DNA of 64,000 nucleotides from Symbiodinium natans (Eukaryota; Sar; Dinophyceae; Suessiales; Symbiodiniaceae): positions 801,709 through 865,708 of the forward strand of contig CAJNDS010000990.1 of the NCBI GenBank assembly GCA_905221605.1, read 5' to 3'. The notes beneath the pieces were generated by a model, which was not told the origin of the DNA, ran no database searches, and saw only the letters and a program-made list of their open reading frames with translations. This document shows, piece after piece, positions 20,532 through 28,945 of the stretch (positions are counted from its first letter, which is position 1; each line of letters starts with the position of its first letter). A program made the translations under genes and the position numbers.

Positions 20532-23500
20532 CTAGCGGGCTCCTCGTCCTCCTTTACTTTGACCGCGGCTTGGGGCGCCCGCGTGTCGGGAAGATCCGAG
20601 CTGGAACATCTTCCTCGACACCTTCAGGTTCTTGGGCTGCCTCTTCCTCGAGCGAGTCTTCGGCCTCGAGGACATTGGGGCCAGGGACGTTGCGCCTAGG
20701 GTACACCTTGGGCTTCGCTGGAACGATCGAAGTCCTAGGAGTCCCTGAAGCGCCCCCTTTGACCTTAGGCGCGGCCTTAGGAGGGGTAACAGGTTGGGCG
20801 GCCCCCGCGGCCATGACACGGCCCGCAGGGGCCAGCACAACCGTCGAGGAGCTCGCCGCGCCACTGCTGGCCGCAGCCAACCGATCCACTTCCAACTCAA
20901 GACTGAGTAGACAGGCGAGCCCTTGGGGAGTGCCCAGATGCGGGAAATGCCGGTGGCTCTAATCTGGCCAGTGAGGGCCACCCCATCCGCTCCAGCATAG
21001 ATGGGCACTCCGGCGTCCCGCAGGACCGCCAGTCGGACCTCGACTATGCAAGTCGATCCGCGGCGGAACCCGCGCCTTCCGTCCTCCCACTGAGTGGGGC
21101 AGTGTCCTAGGACGTAGTGCACCCCGAGGCGGCCTCCCGGCCCGCCGCCGGGGATCAAGCCATTCTGGATCATGCTTGGCACGACATGCAAGTCCGTGCC
21201 GTGCCACATGGCCGGGCCATACCGATATATCAGGTCGTTGATGGCCGTCTCACTTAGGCCCTCCATCATGAACCCCATCGGATGGCCACAATCGGCAGAG
21301 TGGCCTTGAAAGGCACGAAGGAAACCAGCGTGAGAGGTGTCCAACCTCGGTTTCCGCTGGTTGGCGTCGTGCGCGACCGCCTGGTTGTACTGGTTGATGG
21401 TGATGCCGAGTTGTTCGATCAACTCATCAACCGGGTAGAGGCCGCCCGGACCGAACCGGCCTCTACACCCACCATCGCCGTGCCGCATGCATCGGACTAG
21501 CAGGCGCTGCACGTCTTCGATCGAGGGCATGCCCTTTCGGCCCTTAGGGCCTGGGCTCTTGCTCTTGCCCCTGCCCTTCGATCCTCCTCCACCCATCGCG
21601 GCACTGAGGCCCGCGGCTTTGCTGGACCTCCGACGGGCGAGGAAAACCTGACGCGCCCTTGAGCGGCCAGGACACGGCCCGCTACAAGGGGCCGGTGTGC
21701 AGTAGTGGTAGGCAGCCGCTCCCGCGCGGCCAGGGCACGGCCCGCAGCGGGGCCTTGTGGTTGACCACGAAGGTCCGGGCGACCGATTGGTCGCTCCCGC
21801 GCGGTCTGGTCGCGACCCGCAGCGGGGCGCAGTGCACAGGCACGAACGCGGGGAGGGACTACCTACCCTAGGCTCTACAACGCACTTGAACCGCTGCGGC
21901 GGGGGTTTGGGGAGTTTCCTTAAGGTCTGGGCTCTAAGGCTTCTACGGCTTCTGCTTCGACCTTGGACCGAACCTCTAGGCCTGCTTGCAAGACACTGGC
22001 TGCTAGACAGACGAACGAAGCTGCACGCGACGAACGACGAAAAATCCTTCTGCCCGCAGACCGGCGACCTGGGAAACGGCCCGCCCCAAAAACACCCGCC
22101 CTGGACACAGAAACACCCGAACAGCCCCAACATCCTGAGCATCAGAACGCGCGTGGGGTGATTCTGGTCTGAGCGCGCCGCGTCATGGTTCGCGCGCTTG
22201 GCGTCGTGCGCACCGCGAACGCCTAAGGCTTCAAGAGCAGACGACGCGCTCTGCGGAGCCGCGACTACTCCCTTGGCGCACGCTTCGCGCACCGCCCCCT
22301 CGGCTTGGGCGTCAGTGAAAAACCGCCCATCAATGACCCTACCTGTCCTAACAGTAAGATCATCCACGTAGGCTATCCACTCCTTAGTATACTTAAGGCG
22401 CCTACCTCTGCCGGGGGCATAGGCCCTATCAACCACAAAGTTGAAATCATCTGGGCCGTTAATCGGGCCAAAGGTGAGGCCGACAGGGAGATATTTCCCT
22501 GATCTTGCCACAATGGCCAACACCTCGCGAGCACGCTTGGTGTTCCTAATTTGATTAAACCCACTAACCGCATCCACGAAGGTATACCAAACCGAACCTA
22601 CTGCGGCGGCGAGCACATCGCTACCCCGCCGACAATAGTAAGTGGAGCGCTTAATTCGGGCATTCACACGGCGGTAGTCAACCACCAAGCGTCGCTTCCT
22701 ATGCCGCTTGTAGCTGGGCATTTCCTTGGTCGGAAACGGCGCAGATCCCCAAGCCGAGCTGCCGCGGATCAACTGACCCCGCTTGCATTCTTCTTCAAGC
22801 TTGTCGTCGACCCATTGCGCGGACTCGCCCCTCAGACTGTGAGGCTGGGACGAGACCGGCGGCCCGGTGGGGATGCAGTCATGGGCGAACTTCCTGACCG
22901 TGGTCCTGGTGGTGTCCTCCACCCAGAACCCAGCGGCCTTTCGCTGTATGACCTCTCTGACGGCTGCGATGTCAGCATCGGTCAGCCCTGGTCTGGTTGG
23001 TCCAGGCTCGATCTTCAAACCCGACCATACGAGGTCTCGATAGGCCTCGGTGCGCCTAGGATCCTCCGCGACCTTTTCGCCCGCAAGAGCGTAGACCTCA
23101 AGGTCAGCCCGGACGGAATCCCAGTCCTTGGCGTCCGCCTTGGTTCGCCAAAACGCTTCTTTCTCAGCGGCGTACTTATCCACCTCCTTATCCAGCTCCG
23201 CACGCTCCGCTGGCGTGAGGTCCTCGCCCGAGCGCACGTCCGGGAGGGGAACGACTGGAGAGGGCTGTGGTGCAGCCGCGGCGTTATCCGCACCCGCAGT
23301 GGCTGGAAAGCTTTCAACTGCAGCGGTGCACAGCTCTTCTGCGCCCCTCAGACCAAGGTCCTGGAGTGATGCGCAGAAAGCCGCCCCTATGAGGTTGTAG
23401 TTGGCCTGCGCGCGCCCAACGTGCTTGTGCTGCACTGCGCCTAACGCATCCGGCCTACCACACCTCAAACCAACCGATTCCAAGCTGAAATCGGCGAGCC

Positions 23501-25829
23501 ACAGGGCCCCGCTCTCAACGAGGTGGTCGCGGCCACTGGCCCGCGCGAACTGGCATATGTCAGCCCGCACGAAAGCCCAAGGCCAGCGTGGCTCTGCGAG
23601 CGTCCCAAACAAGGCGCCCCACTCCTCTAGCCGCCAGGGTTCCCACTCGCCCTTAGGTGCCTGCAAATGCAGCGCGACGTGGGCGCCCGCGCGCGTGCGT
23701 TCCTGCGCACACCGGACGACTAGCTGAAGGAAAGCTCGGGGCACATTCTTGCCCTCAAGCCCAATCACGAGCACCTTCGGCTCTGCGCGCAAAACAGCGC
23801 CGCTAATTGCCTCTAAGTGCCCTTCTGCGGCCAGGTTCCAGGTGATCCCGTAGGCCTGCTTGCCTTGCACAAAAGCTGGAACAACCCTGTACCCGTGCCT
23901 CCTAGCCGCGTCGGAAACGACCGCGTCACCCCAAGCAACCTCTAAGACATCGGCAACCCCTCCAAGGAAATACTGCCGGAACCAACTCTCGACAGCACCC
24001 GACTCTGGGGAAGCCCTAGGCTGCAACACGCGGGGTTCCGCGACCAAGAGGTCCGCGAGGGCCTCTCGGATCGAGAGCACACTCGTGCCGGCGCGAGACG
24101 CTCGCTCGAGCGTCCTGTCCTGCAACGAATACGCTCCCTTGTCCAACTTTCTGGCCGAGGCTGCAGCAAGCACGCCGTCGCGGTTTAGGTCGATCTTGGA
24201 AATGATTTCCTTAACGGAAACCGCTTCGTGGGCCGGACGGGTCCCTTCTGAAAGCGTGAGCGCTCCGTCCTCGGCGATAAATGCAAGCCGCCATTTGACG
24301 CGAACCCCGCTGGCGTCGGGGAGATAGCGGTGGACGCCGACCTGCGCACGGGCCGCATCCACCTGCGTAACCCGTCCTAACCTGCACACCTTCGGGCCTC
24401 CACCTACACCCCGATAGGCGATGCGGTCGCCAAGGCGGAGGACGAAGTCCCTCCCGCGCCTGGTCAGCGTGAACTCCACCTGCTTGGCGTCGCCTTGAAC
24501 CTGCTGCCCTAAGCTGGGGCGAGACAAGTCGTCCCCGCCGGTTCCATCGTCCTCAAAGACGACCGGCTCGCGGGATTCCGCGCCATCTGCATCCGCAGGG
24601 ACAAGAATGCAGTCTTCTGCGTGCGCCTCCATCGGGCCGCGCCGGGCGGAAGAAGTACCCCCCGACTCCATCGACACGGGCTCCAAGGTGAGCCTGTGGC
24701 CCTTGACTTCCAACACGCGCCAGGGGCCGGTCAGACCCGGTTTCCAAGGCACACGCCCCGCCCCCTCTGAACGGGCCCTCGGAGCGTTCCAGACCACTCG
24801 GTCCCCTGGCTTAAGATCCACAGTGCGCCTATGGCGATTTGCAAGTTTCGCCCGCGCTTCTGAAGACCGCGTCCAGTGCTCTCGGACCGCAGCAGCTAGT
24901 TCCGAGAACTGCTTAAACTGGCTCCGAGCCCAATCAGAGATGGGTTCGAACTGCAAGGCGTCACGCAGGACGTCCTTTTCAAGTGGTAGAGCGAGCGACC
25001 AGCTCCGCTCTAGGTCCCTCGGGGTATACCCGTGGGGTCCCGGAGTGTTGTCTATGACGTACTCCGCCACCACGAGCCAATCCGACCAAGCTTCGGAAAG
25101 GGAGGCGCCGACTTGCCTGACGACCGCCCCCAGCACCTTTTGAACTTCTTGGTGGACTCGCTCGTTTGCGCCCAACTCACAAGGATTCAAGGGCGCGCTG
25201 AACCGCCACTCGGTCCCAAGCATGGCGCTGAGTTCTGCCATGAGCGCATTCTTGAACTCTGGCCCTCTATCCGACCTGATGAGGCTCGGGATCGTCCTGC
25301 TGCGAAGCACGCAGCGCACGAACGCCCTCCTGACTTCAGCATGAGTCAGAGACCTCATCGGCTCGAGGAGGACAGCATGACTGAGGCAATCGAAGTACGT
25401 AAGCGAGTACCTATGCCCCTCCCTGTCCTCTCGGTTCGGACCTTCACAGTCCACGCTGACTTCCTGCCAGCATGTCTCGGCGCCACACTTGACCGCACGA
25501 GCTTCAACCTTCGTCGGTCGAGAGCGGCCTTTAATGCAAGCGAGACACTTGGCGACCCAGGTCCGCACATCTTCCTCCAAGTCGGGCCACCAGACTGCCC
25601 TCTCTAGCAGCTTGACGGTAACCTCAGCAGACCTATGGGCCCCAAGGACTCCACAGTGGACTGAATTGTAGCAAGCGCGGCGCCAGGTCACCCCATTCGC
25701 GCCCGCAGCCCCGTTGGGAACCACTGGGACAACGACGGTTTGACCCGTCCTGAGGGTCACCTCGCGCTCGAGCAACCCGTCTCCGGACATCACCATCGGC
25801 GGCTCTGGCTTGCGAATCGAGCCCGCCAA
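20532..25829 (-). CDS. Polyprotein: integrase, RT fingers/palm, Tpt1-like domain
   Basis: One frame of 1765 codons. The integrase comes first. Its H-H-C-C zinc site lies near residues 58-103 (plus 25530-25670). The catalytic triad is D in VSVDCEGP, D in SDRGPEF and E in GANERVHQ, with exactly 35 residues between the last two (D,D35E). A GPW motif (GPY/F domain) follows at TGPWRVLEV. Next is a long stretch without firm assignment; part of it (about 23340-23960) looks like a degenerate Rossmann fold. Then come RT fingers and palm: KRRLVVDYRRVNA, FVDAVSGFNQI (first catalytic Asp, about 22550-22582) and YVDD (22359-22370). The RT thumb/connection and RNase H are missing here and lie upstream in another ORF. 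A low-complexity linker leads to the Tpt1-like domain. The true frame leaves this ORF near 20905; the last 120 codons look spurious. Confidence 0.8.
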   Translation of the reverse strand: MAGSIRKPEPPMVMSGDGLLEREVTLRTGQTVVVPVVPNGAAGANGVTWRRACYNSVHCGVLGAHRSAEVTVKLLERAVWWPDLEEDVRTWVAKCLACIKGRSRPTKVEARAVKCGAETCWQEVSVDCEGPNREDREGHRYSLTYFDCLSHAVLLEPMRSLTHAEVRRAFVRCVLRSRTIPSLIRSDRGPEFKNALMAELSAMLGTEWRFSAPLNPCELGANERVHQEVQKVLGAVVRQVGASLSEAWSDWLVVAEYVIDNTPGPHGYTPRDLERSWSLALPLEKDVLRDALQFEPISDWARSQFKQFSELAAAVREHWTRSSEARAKLANRHRRTVDLKPGDRVVWNAPRARSEGAGRVPWKPGLTGPWRVLEVKGHRLTLEPVSMESGGTSSARRGPMEAHAEDCILVPADADGAESREPVVFEDDGTGGDDLSRPSLGQQVQGDAKQVEFTLTRRGRDFVLRLGDRIAYRGVGGGPKVCRLGRVTQVDAARAQVGVHRYLPDASGVRVKWRLAFIAEDGALTLSEGTRPAHEAVSVKEIISKIDLNRDGVLAAASARKLDKGAYSLQDRTLERASRAGTSVLSIREALADLLVAEPRVLQPRASPESGAVESWFRQYFLGGVADVLEVAWGDAVVSDAARRHGYRVVPAFVQGKQAYGITWNLAAEGHLEAISGAVLRAEPKVLVIGLEGKNVPRAFLQLVVRCAQERTRAGAHVALHLQAPKGEWEPWRLEEWGALFGTLAEPRWPWAFVRADICQFARASGRDHLVESGALWLADFSLESVGLRCGRPDALGAVQHKHVGRAQANYNLIGAAFCASLQDLGLRGAEELCTAAVESFPATAGADNAAAAPQPSPVVPLPDVRSGEDLTPAERAELDKEVDKYAAEKEAFWRTKADAKDWDSVRADLEVYALAGEKVAEDPRRTEAYRDLVWSGLKIEPGPTRPGLTDADIAAVREVIQRKAAGFWVEDTTRTTVRKFAHDCIPTGPPVSSQPHSLRGESAQWVDDKLEEECKRGQLIRGSSAWGSAPFPTKEMPSYKRHRKRRLVVDYRRVNARIKRSTYYCRRGSDVLAAAVGSVWYTFVDAVSGFNQIRNTKRAREVLAIVARSGKYLPVGLTFGPINGPDDFNFVVDRAYAPGRGRRLKYTKEWIAYVDDLTVRTGRVIDGRFFTDAQAEGAVREACAKGVVAAPQSASSALEALGVRGAHDAKRANHDAARSDQNHPTRVLMLRMLGLFGCFCVQGGCFWGGPFPRSPVCGQKDFSSFVACSFVRLSSSQCLASRPRGSVQGRSRSRRSLRAQTLRKLPKPPPQRFKCVVEPRVGSPSPRSCLCTAPRCGSRPDRAGATNRSPGPSWSTTRPRCGPCPGRAGAAAYHYCTPAPCSGPCPGRSRARQVFLARRRSSKAAGLSAAMGGGGSKGRGKSKSPGPKGRKGMPSIEDVQRLLVRCMRHGDGGCRGRFGPGGLYPVDELIEQLGITINQYNQAVAHDANQRKPRLDTSHAGFLRAFQGHSADCGHPMGFMMEGLSETAINDLIYRYGPAMWHGTDLHVVPSMIQNGLIPGGGPGGRLGVHYVLGHCPTQWEDGRRGFRRGSTCIVEVRLAVLRDAGVPIYAGADGVALTGQIRATGISRIWALPKGSPVYSVLSWKWIGWLRPAVARRAPRRLCWPLRAVSWPRGPPNLLPLLRPRLRSKGALQGLLGLRSFQRSPRCTLGATSLAPMSSRPKTRSRKRQPKNLKVSRKMFQLGSSRHAGAPSRGQSKGGRGAR
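20554..20895 (-). CDS. Linker ORF between Tpt1-like domain and zinc-finger protein
   Basis: 113 codons in a third frame. It continues sensibly from the Tpt1-like domain (VYSVLS to LEVDRLAAASSG), is Ala/Pro/Glu-rich, and ends just before the frame of the zinc-finger ORF. Two single-base shifts near 20905 and 20570 would join all three into one protein. Confidence 0.5.
   Translation of the reverse strand: MEVDRLAAASSGAASSSTVVLAPAGRVMAAGAAQPVTPPKAAPKVKGGASGTPRTSIVPAKPKVYPRRNVPGPNVLEAEDSLEEEAAQEPEGVEEDVPARIFPTRGRPKPRSK
20896..21596 (-). CDS. Tpt1/KptA-like RNA 2'-phosphotransferase domain
   Basis: It lies inside the preceding ORF and starts at the Met of a Gly-Lys-rich leader. Tpt1/KptA removes a 2'-phosphate from RNA using NAD+, and the family's Arg-His-Arg-Arg set can be followed: RH in LLVRCMRHGD; then PVDELIEQLGI matching the VDDLL helix; NQYNQAVAHDANQR matching the NDKQR stretch; Arg in LRAFQGHS (plus about 21282-21312); HGT in MWHGTDLH; and Arg four before His in GRLGVHYV. 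The end (GADGVALTGQI) fits the family's NGV-L-T strand. The length of about 230 residues fits the family. The frame shifts in the C-terminal tail near 20905. Known Tpt1 enzymes act in tRNA splicing; a retroelement-borne copy is unusual. A divergent ADP-ribosyltransferase-like role is an alternative. Confidence 0.7.
21597..22250 (-). other. Low-complexity spacer with repeated GC-rich motif
   Basis: Between RT palm and the Tpt1-like domain. It is open in frame but compositionally odd (Arg/Pro/Cys-rich). Three copies of a CCAGGACACGGCCCGC-like motif lie at 21662-21682, 21724-21747 and about 21797-21820. Confidence 0.5.
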
Positions 25830-28800
25830 TGAGGGATCGCGCCGCTGACCCTCGTACCACGCCGTACGAAGGGATCCCGTGACTCGGAACTCCGAAATGT
25901 TCGCCGCGTCCCTTGCCTCGACCGCAAGCTGTTCGCGACGATTTTCGTCCTCCCCTGACTCAAAGACGGAACACCGCCCTTAAACTCGACCTTGACCTTG
26001 GTTGAGGAATGGTCCCAAATGCACAGGATGGGGCTATGGCTAACGAGCTCTAGAACCACTGCAGGGCCCTTGTGCTCTTCACCCATAAACGCCAAAACTC
26101 TACCCTTCAGCTCGCACTCATTGGCATTCTTCCCGCGACTGATAGCGCCCGCGGTCCAATGTCCTTCTACGCCCTCGTTGGACAAAGAGAATTGAGCCAG
26201 GACCCTTGACGCCTGCGGGGTAGAACCGCGGGGATCCGAAGCTGCATCTCCGGTTGCCCGCCAGCCAATGACCTGAGTAACCCTACCCACAAGGGCTATC
26301 AGCTTGCTGAAGGAGGGGTCTAAGGCAACCTCTTTACCATCAGACCTCCAGAGCACTTCACACTGCTCATTCACGACATGTCTGTGGCCGTGCCAGTTCA
26401 CCACTGACGACCAATGCACGACGATGTCGCCCTGAACCGCATTCAGGGGCGAGCAGTTGTGCCCCGCCACCACAGCACCATCTTCTCTAACCACCCATGT
26501 GGTCCAGTAAGGCTTCACATCGCCCCACTTGGAAAGATCCTTGTGCTGGGAGCCGAGGCTGAGCTTCGTGGAATGGCTCTTCTTCCATATCTTCCCACTC
26601 AGCATGCCATATGCAGTGGGAACTGGAGCATCCTTGGGCGTAGTCCTAAACCCTACCGCCCATTGCTGGATGGTTGAGGAGCTAACCCTAACCAAACCTC
26701 CTGTCCTATCCAAAGTTGCAAGGACGGAGTTGACCTCTAGGCCCACCTCATGGGCCTCAAGGTCGCCCTCAAGCGGAGGTTCGGGCTCCTCCCGCTCGGC
26801 TATCTCTACCGAGGTATCGACTGCCTCTTTCTCGATGCAGGCTGGGCAGCGAGAAAACAGGTAGGTCCGCTTGCCGCAGATGCACAGACCCTCATGGTCC
26901 CAGAGGGGTCTTGACGGTTCGTCCAGCATCCCTCTAATGCTGGCATCATCAATGGAACGAACCGCGTCCAGCCTCAAGGACCGCAGAACCTCCGCCCCCA
27001 ATGCCTGCTTCCCTACGATCCCAAAACCTCGCAGGGGAGGCTCCGGAAAATCCTTCTTGAGTTCCGGACAAGCCTCGGCCACTTCCAAGTGGCCTTGCTG
27101 CGTGCGCCAAAGGCGTGGCCGCACCGCCCAGATAGCCTTGATGCCTGCCCAAGCCTCTCCTACAGCCCTGGCTTCCTTGCGCTGCAGGTTCCTTGCTTGG
27201 AGCGTGAGCTCAACAACCAAAGGCCACCTAAGGACGGCTGTGACAAGCCCGCCTTGCCCTAGTCCTACGAGGAACTGCGGACGAAACCCCGAAGCTTCCC
27301 TAAGAACCTTGGCACACGAAGTAAGCAAGTCGACCCTGATCCGCTTGATCTTCTTGGTCCCTGCGAGCCTGCCGGCCCCGCAATCAAAATGCGAGGCAAG
27401 CCCGTCGGTATCCTCAAACGGACCCCAACAACCCCTGACAGCCACAGAAACTCCAGGGAGGCTCGCTTGAAAGACGCGCCTGATTTCAGTCAGCTCTGCG
27501 TCCTGCTCTTTCCAACGCGCGTAGTCAAAGACAACCATGACGCGCACCGGAAGGGCTGCGACGACGCACATCGGCACAGCCGCGGCCTGGACACGGCCCG
27601 CAGGCTCTGGGACGGCGTCGTTGCCGACCGCCCAGGGCACGGGTCCGTCACCCTCAGTACCCTCTCCGAGGTACTGGTCCAGGTCGAAACCTCGGAGTTG
27701 GCCCGAAAGGCCCTCGAGATCTTTCGTCCTCGCCGCAAGGAGCGCATCCCGATCTTTGGGATTGCGGCTAAAACTGTCACCCAGCGTCGCTGAGCGACCG
27801 CTAAGGCTCCTTATTTCGGACCCATCCATAAGGATTTCCGCAACCCACCGGACGAGTTTCGGATCCATTCCGATGTCCGACGTTTGCGCTCGGGTAAGGT
27901 TGGCATGATCTGTCCAACACAGAGTCCGAATAGAGCCAAACATGCGGCGCGTCGCCCGCTTTACCTCGAGCTGGGCAAACGCCTCCTGTATCAAGGGCGG
28001 CCAGTTTTGCTGCGCGGGGGTCAAGCTCTTTGAGTGCGTCATAAGCACTTTGAGCTGACTCAAGTCACGCGTCATCTGCACGACGCTGCCCCCTACCGCG
28101 ATGCCCGACGCATCCGCGATCTGCTCAAGGGGACACGACCCATCCGCAGCAGAGGCCTCATCGAAGGTAGCCAAATTGATGCGGTTCTGCATCATGCGCT
28201 TAATCGCTTTAAAGGCTTTGCAACCCTCGGTGGCGGCTGAGCCCAGCCCGCCTTCAGGAAAGACGGCGCCTGGCTTCTGCCACTGCCCTAAAATCTTGGC
28301 TGCGTGCCCATACTCAACAGGCAGGTAGCCGCGCAACCAATTTGCGCAACCCAAAAATTGCTGAATGTGAAGCTTCTCCCAGAGCGGGGGAAAGTCAATC
28401 ACCGCCTGACAACGCTCTTCGTCAGGCGAACTCCCGTCCCGCCCAATGTTGTGTCCTAGGAGCTTACCTTTGGAGACACAGACTTCGGCCTTGCTGATTC
28501 CAAAGGAAAACCCAAACAAGATTGACTTGTCTAGGAAACCCTCTAAGGAAACGAGGTGGTCGAGGAGGTGCGGGCATGCCTTAGGGTGCCGGGCGCGCAT
28601 ATCTGCCGCGAGCTGCTCATAATAATAGTCCGTTGGAGGCTCTTCGATCATCTTGTCGATATCCCAGCTCTCCACGATATGATAGCTCGGGCAGCGCGCC
28701 GTGTCGACCGCGTCTGCTGGGCGCACAGCGTCACTTGCGCCTCTTCCAGCCGTGGCCGATCTCTCACGCCAGCCAGCCCAGCGTGGCCCCTTGCGCGTCC

Positions 28801-28945
28801 TAAAGACCGCGAGGCGTTCGGTGACTGGAACCTCATCGCTGCACGCAACGCTTCCCGCCACACGCAAATCCCTCGTGTCCCAAAGACGCCACGCCTCACC
28901 TGCGCGCTGAAGTTGCACGACCCATTCTTGGAGAAAAAGGGGCAA
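25790..28945 (-). CDS. RT connection + RNase H block and long unassigned region
   Basis: 1051 codons; the first listed codon is TTG, so the true start is probably a frame change from Gag. It opens with a stretch of unknown role, then matches the Ty3/gypsy RT thumb: HLLDHLVSLEGFL, KGKLLGHNIG (about 28430-28465), FPPLWEKLHIQQFLGCANWL. RNase H follows, with IADASGIAVGG (about 28086-28127), LTPAQQNWPPLIQEAF and a CWTDHANL strand. The fingers and palm that should precede this block are absent; they occur 5.7 kb downstream, after integrase. The remaining 570 or so residues up to the integrase frame hold a CxC-x8-CxxC motif (LCICGKRTYLFSRCPAC) and no other recognised domain. Confidence 0.7.
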   Translation of the reverse strand: MPLFLQEWVVQLQRAGEAWRLWDTRDLRVAGSVACSDEVPVTERLAVFRTRKGPRWAGWRERSATAGRGASDAVRPADAVDTARCPSYHIVESWDIDKMIEEPPTDYYYEQLAADMRARHPKACPHLLDHLVSLEGFLDKSILFGFSFGISKAEVCVSKGKLLGHNIGRDGSSPDEERCQAVIDFPPLWEKLHIQQFLGCANWLRGYLPVEYGHAAKILGQWQKPGAVFPEGGLGSAATEGCKAFKAIKRMMQNRINLATFDEASAADGSCPLEQIADASGIAVGGSVVQMTRDLSQLKVLMTHSKSLTPAQQNWPPLIQEAFAQLEVKRATRRMFGSIRTLCWTDHANLTRAQTSDIGMDPKLVRWVAEILMDGSEIRSLSGRSATLGDSFSRNPKDRDALLAARTKDLEGLSGQLRGFDLDQYLGEGTEGDGPVPWAVGNDAVPEPAGRVQAAAVPMCVVAALPVRVMVVFDYARWKEQDAELTEIRRVFQASLPGVSVAVRGCWGPFEDTDGLASHFDCGAGRLAGTKKIKRIRVDLLTSCAKVLREASGFRPQFLVGLGQGGLVTAVLRWPLVVELTLQARNLQRKEARAVGEAWAGIKAIWAVRPRLWRTQQGHLEVAEACPELKKDFPEPPLRGFGIVGKQALGAEVLRSLRLDAVRSIDDASIRGMLDEPSRPLWDHEGLCICGKRTYLFSRCPACIEKEAVDTSVEIAEREEPEPPLEGDLEAHEVGLEVNSVLATLDRTGGLVRVSSSTIQQWAVGFRTTPKDAPVPTAYGMLSGKIWKKSHSTKLSLGSQHKDLSKWGDVKPYWTTWVVREDGAVVAGHNCSPLNAVQGDIVVHWSSVVNWHGHRHVVNEQCEVLWRSDGKEVALDPSFSKLIALVGRVTQVIGWRATGDAASDPRGSTPQASRVLAQFSLSNEGVEGHWTAGAISRGKNANECELKGRVLAFMGEEHKGPAVVLELVSHSPILCIWDHSSTKVKVEFKGGVPSLSQGRTKIVANSLRSRQGTRRTFRSSESRDPFVRRGTRVSGAIPHWRARFASQSRRW

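Noticed and set aside
20532-20890. Last 120 codons of the integrase/RT/Tpt1 ORF as real protein
   Set aside because: Composition turns Arg/Pro/Trp-rich after 20905 while another frame continues sensibly, so this part is a frameshift tail.
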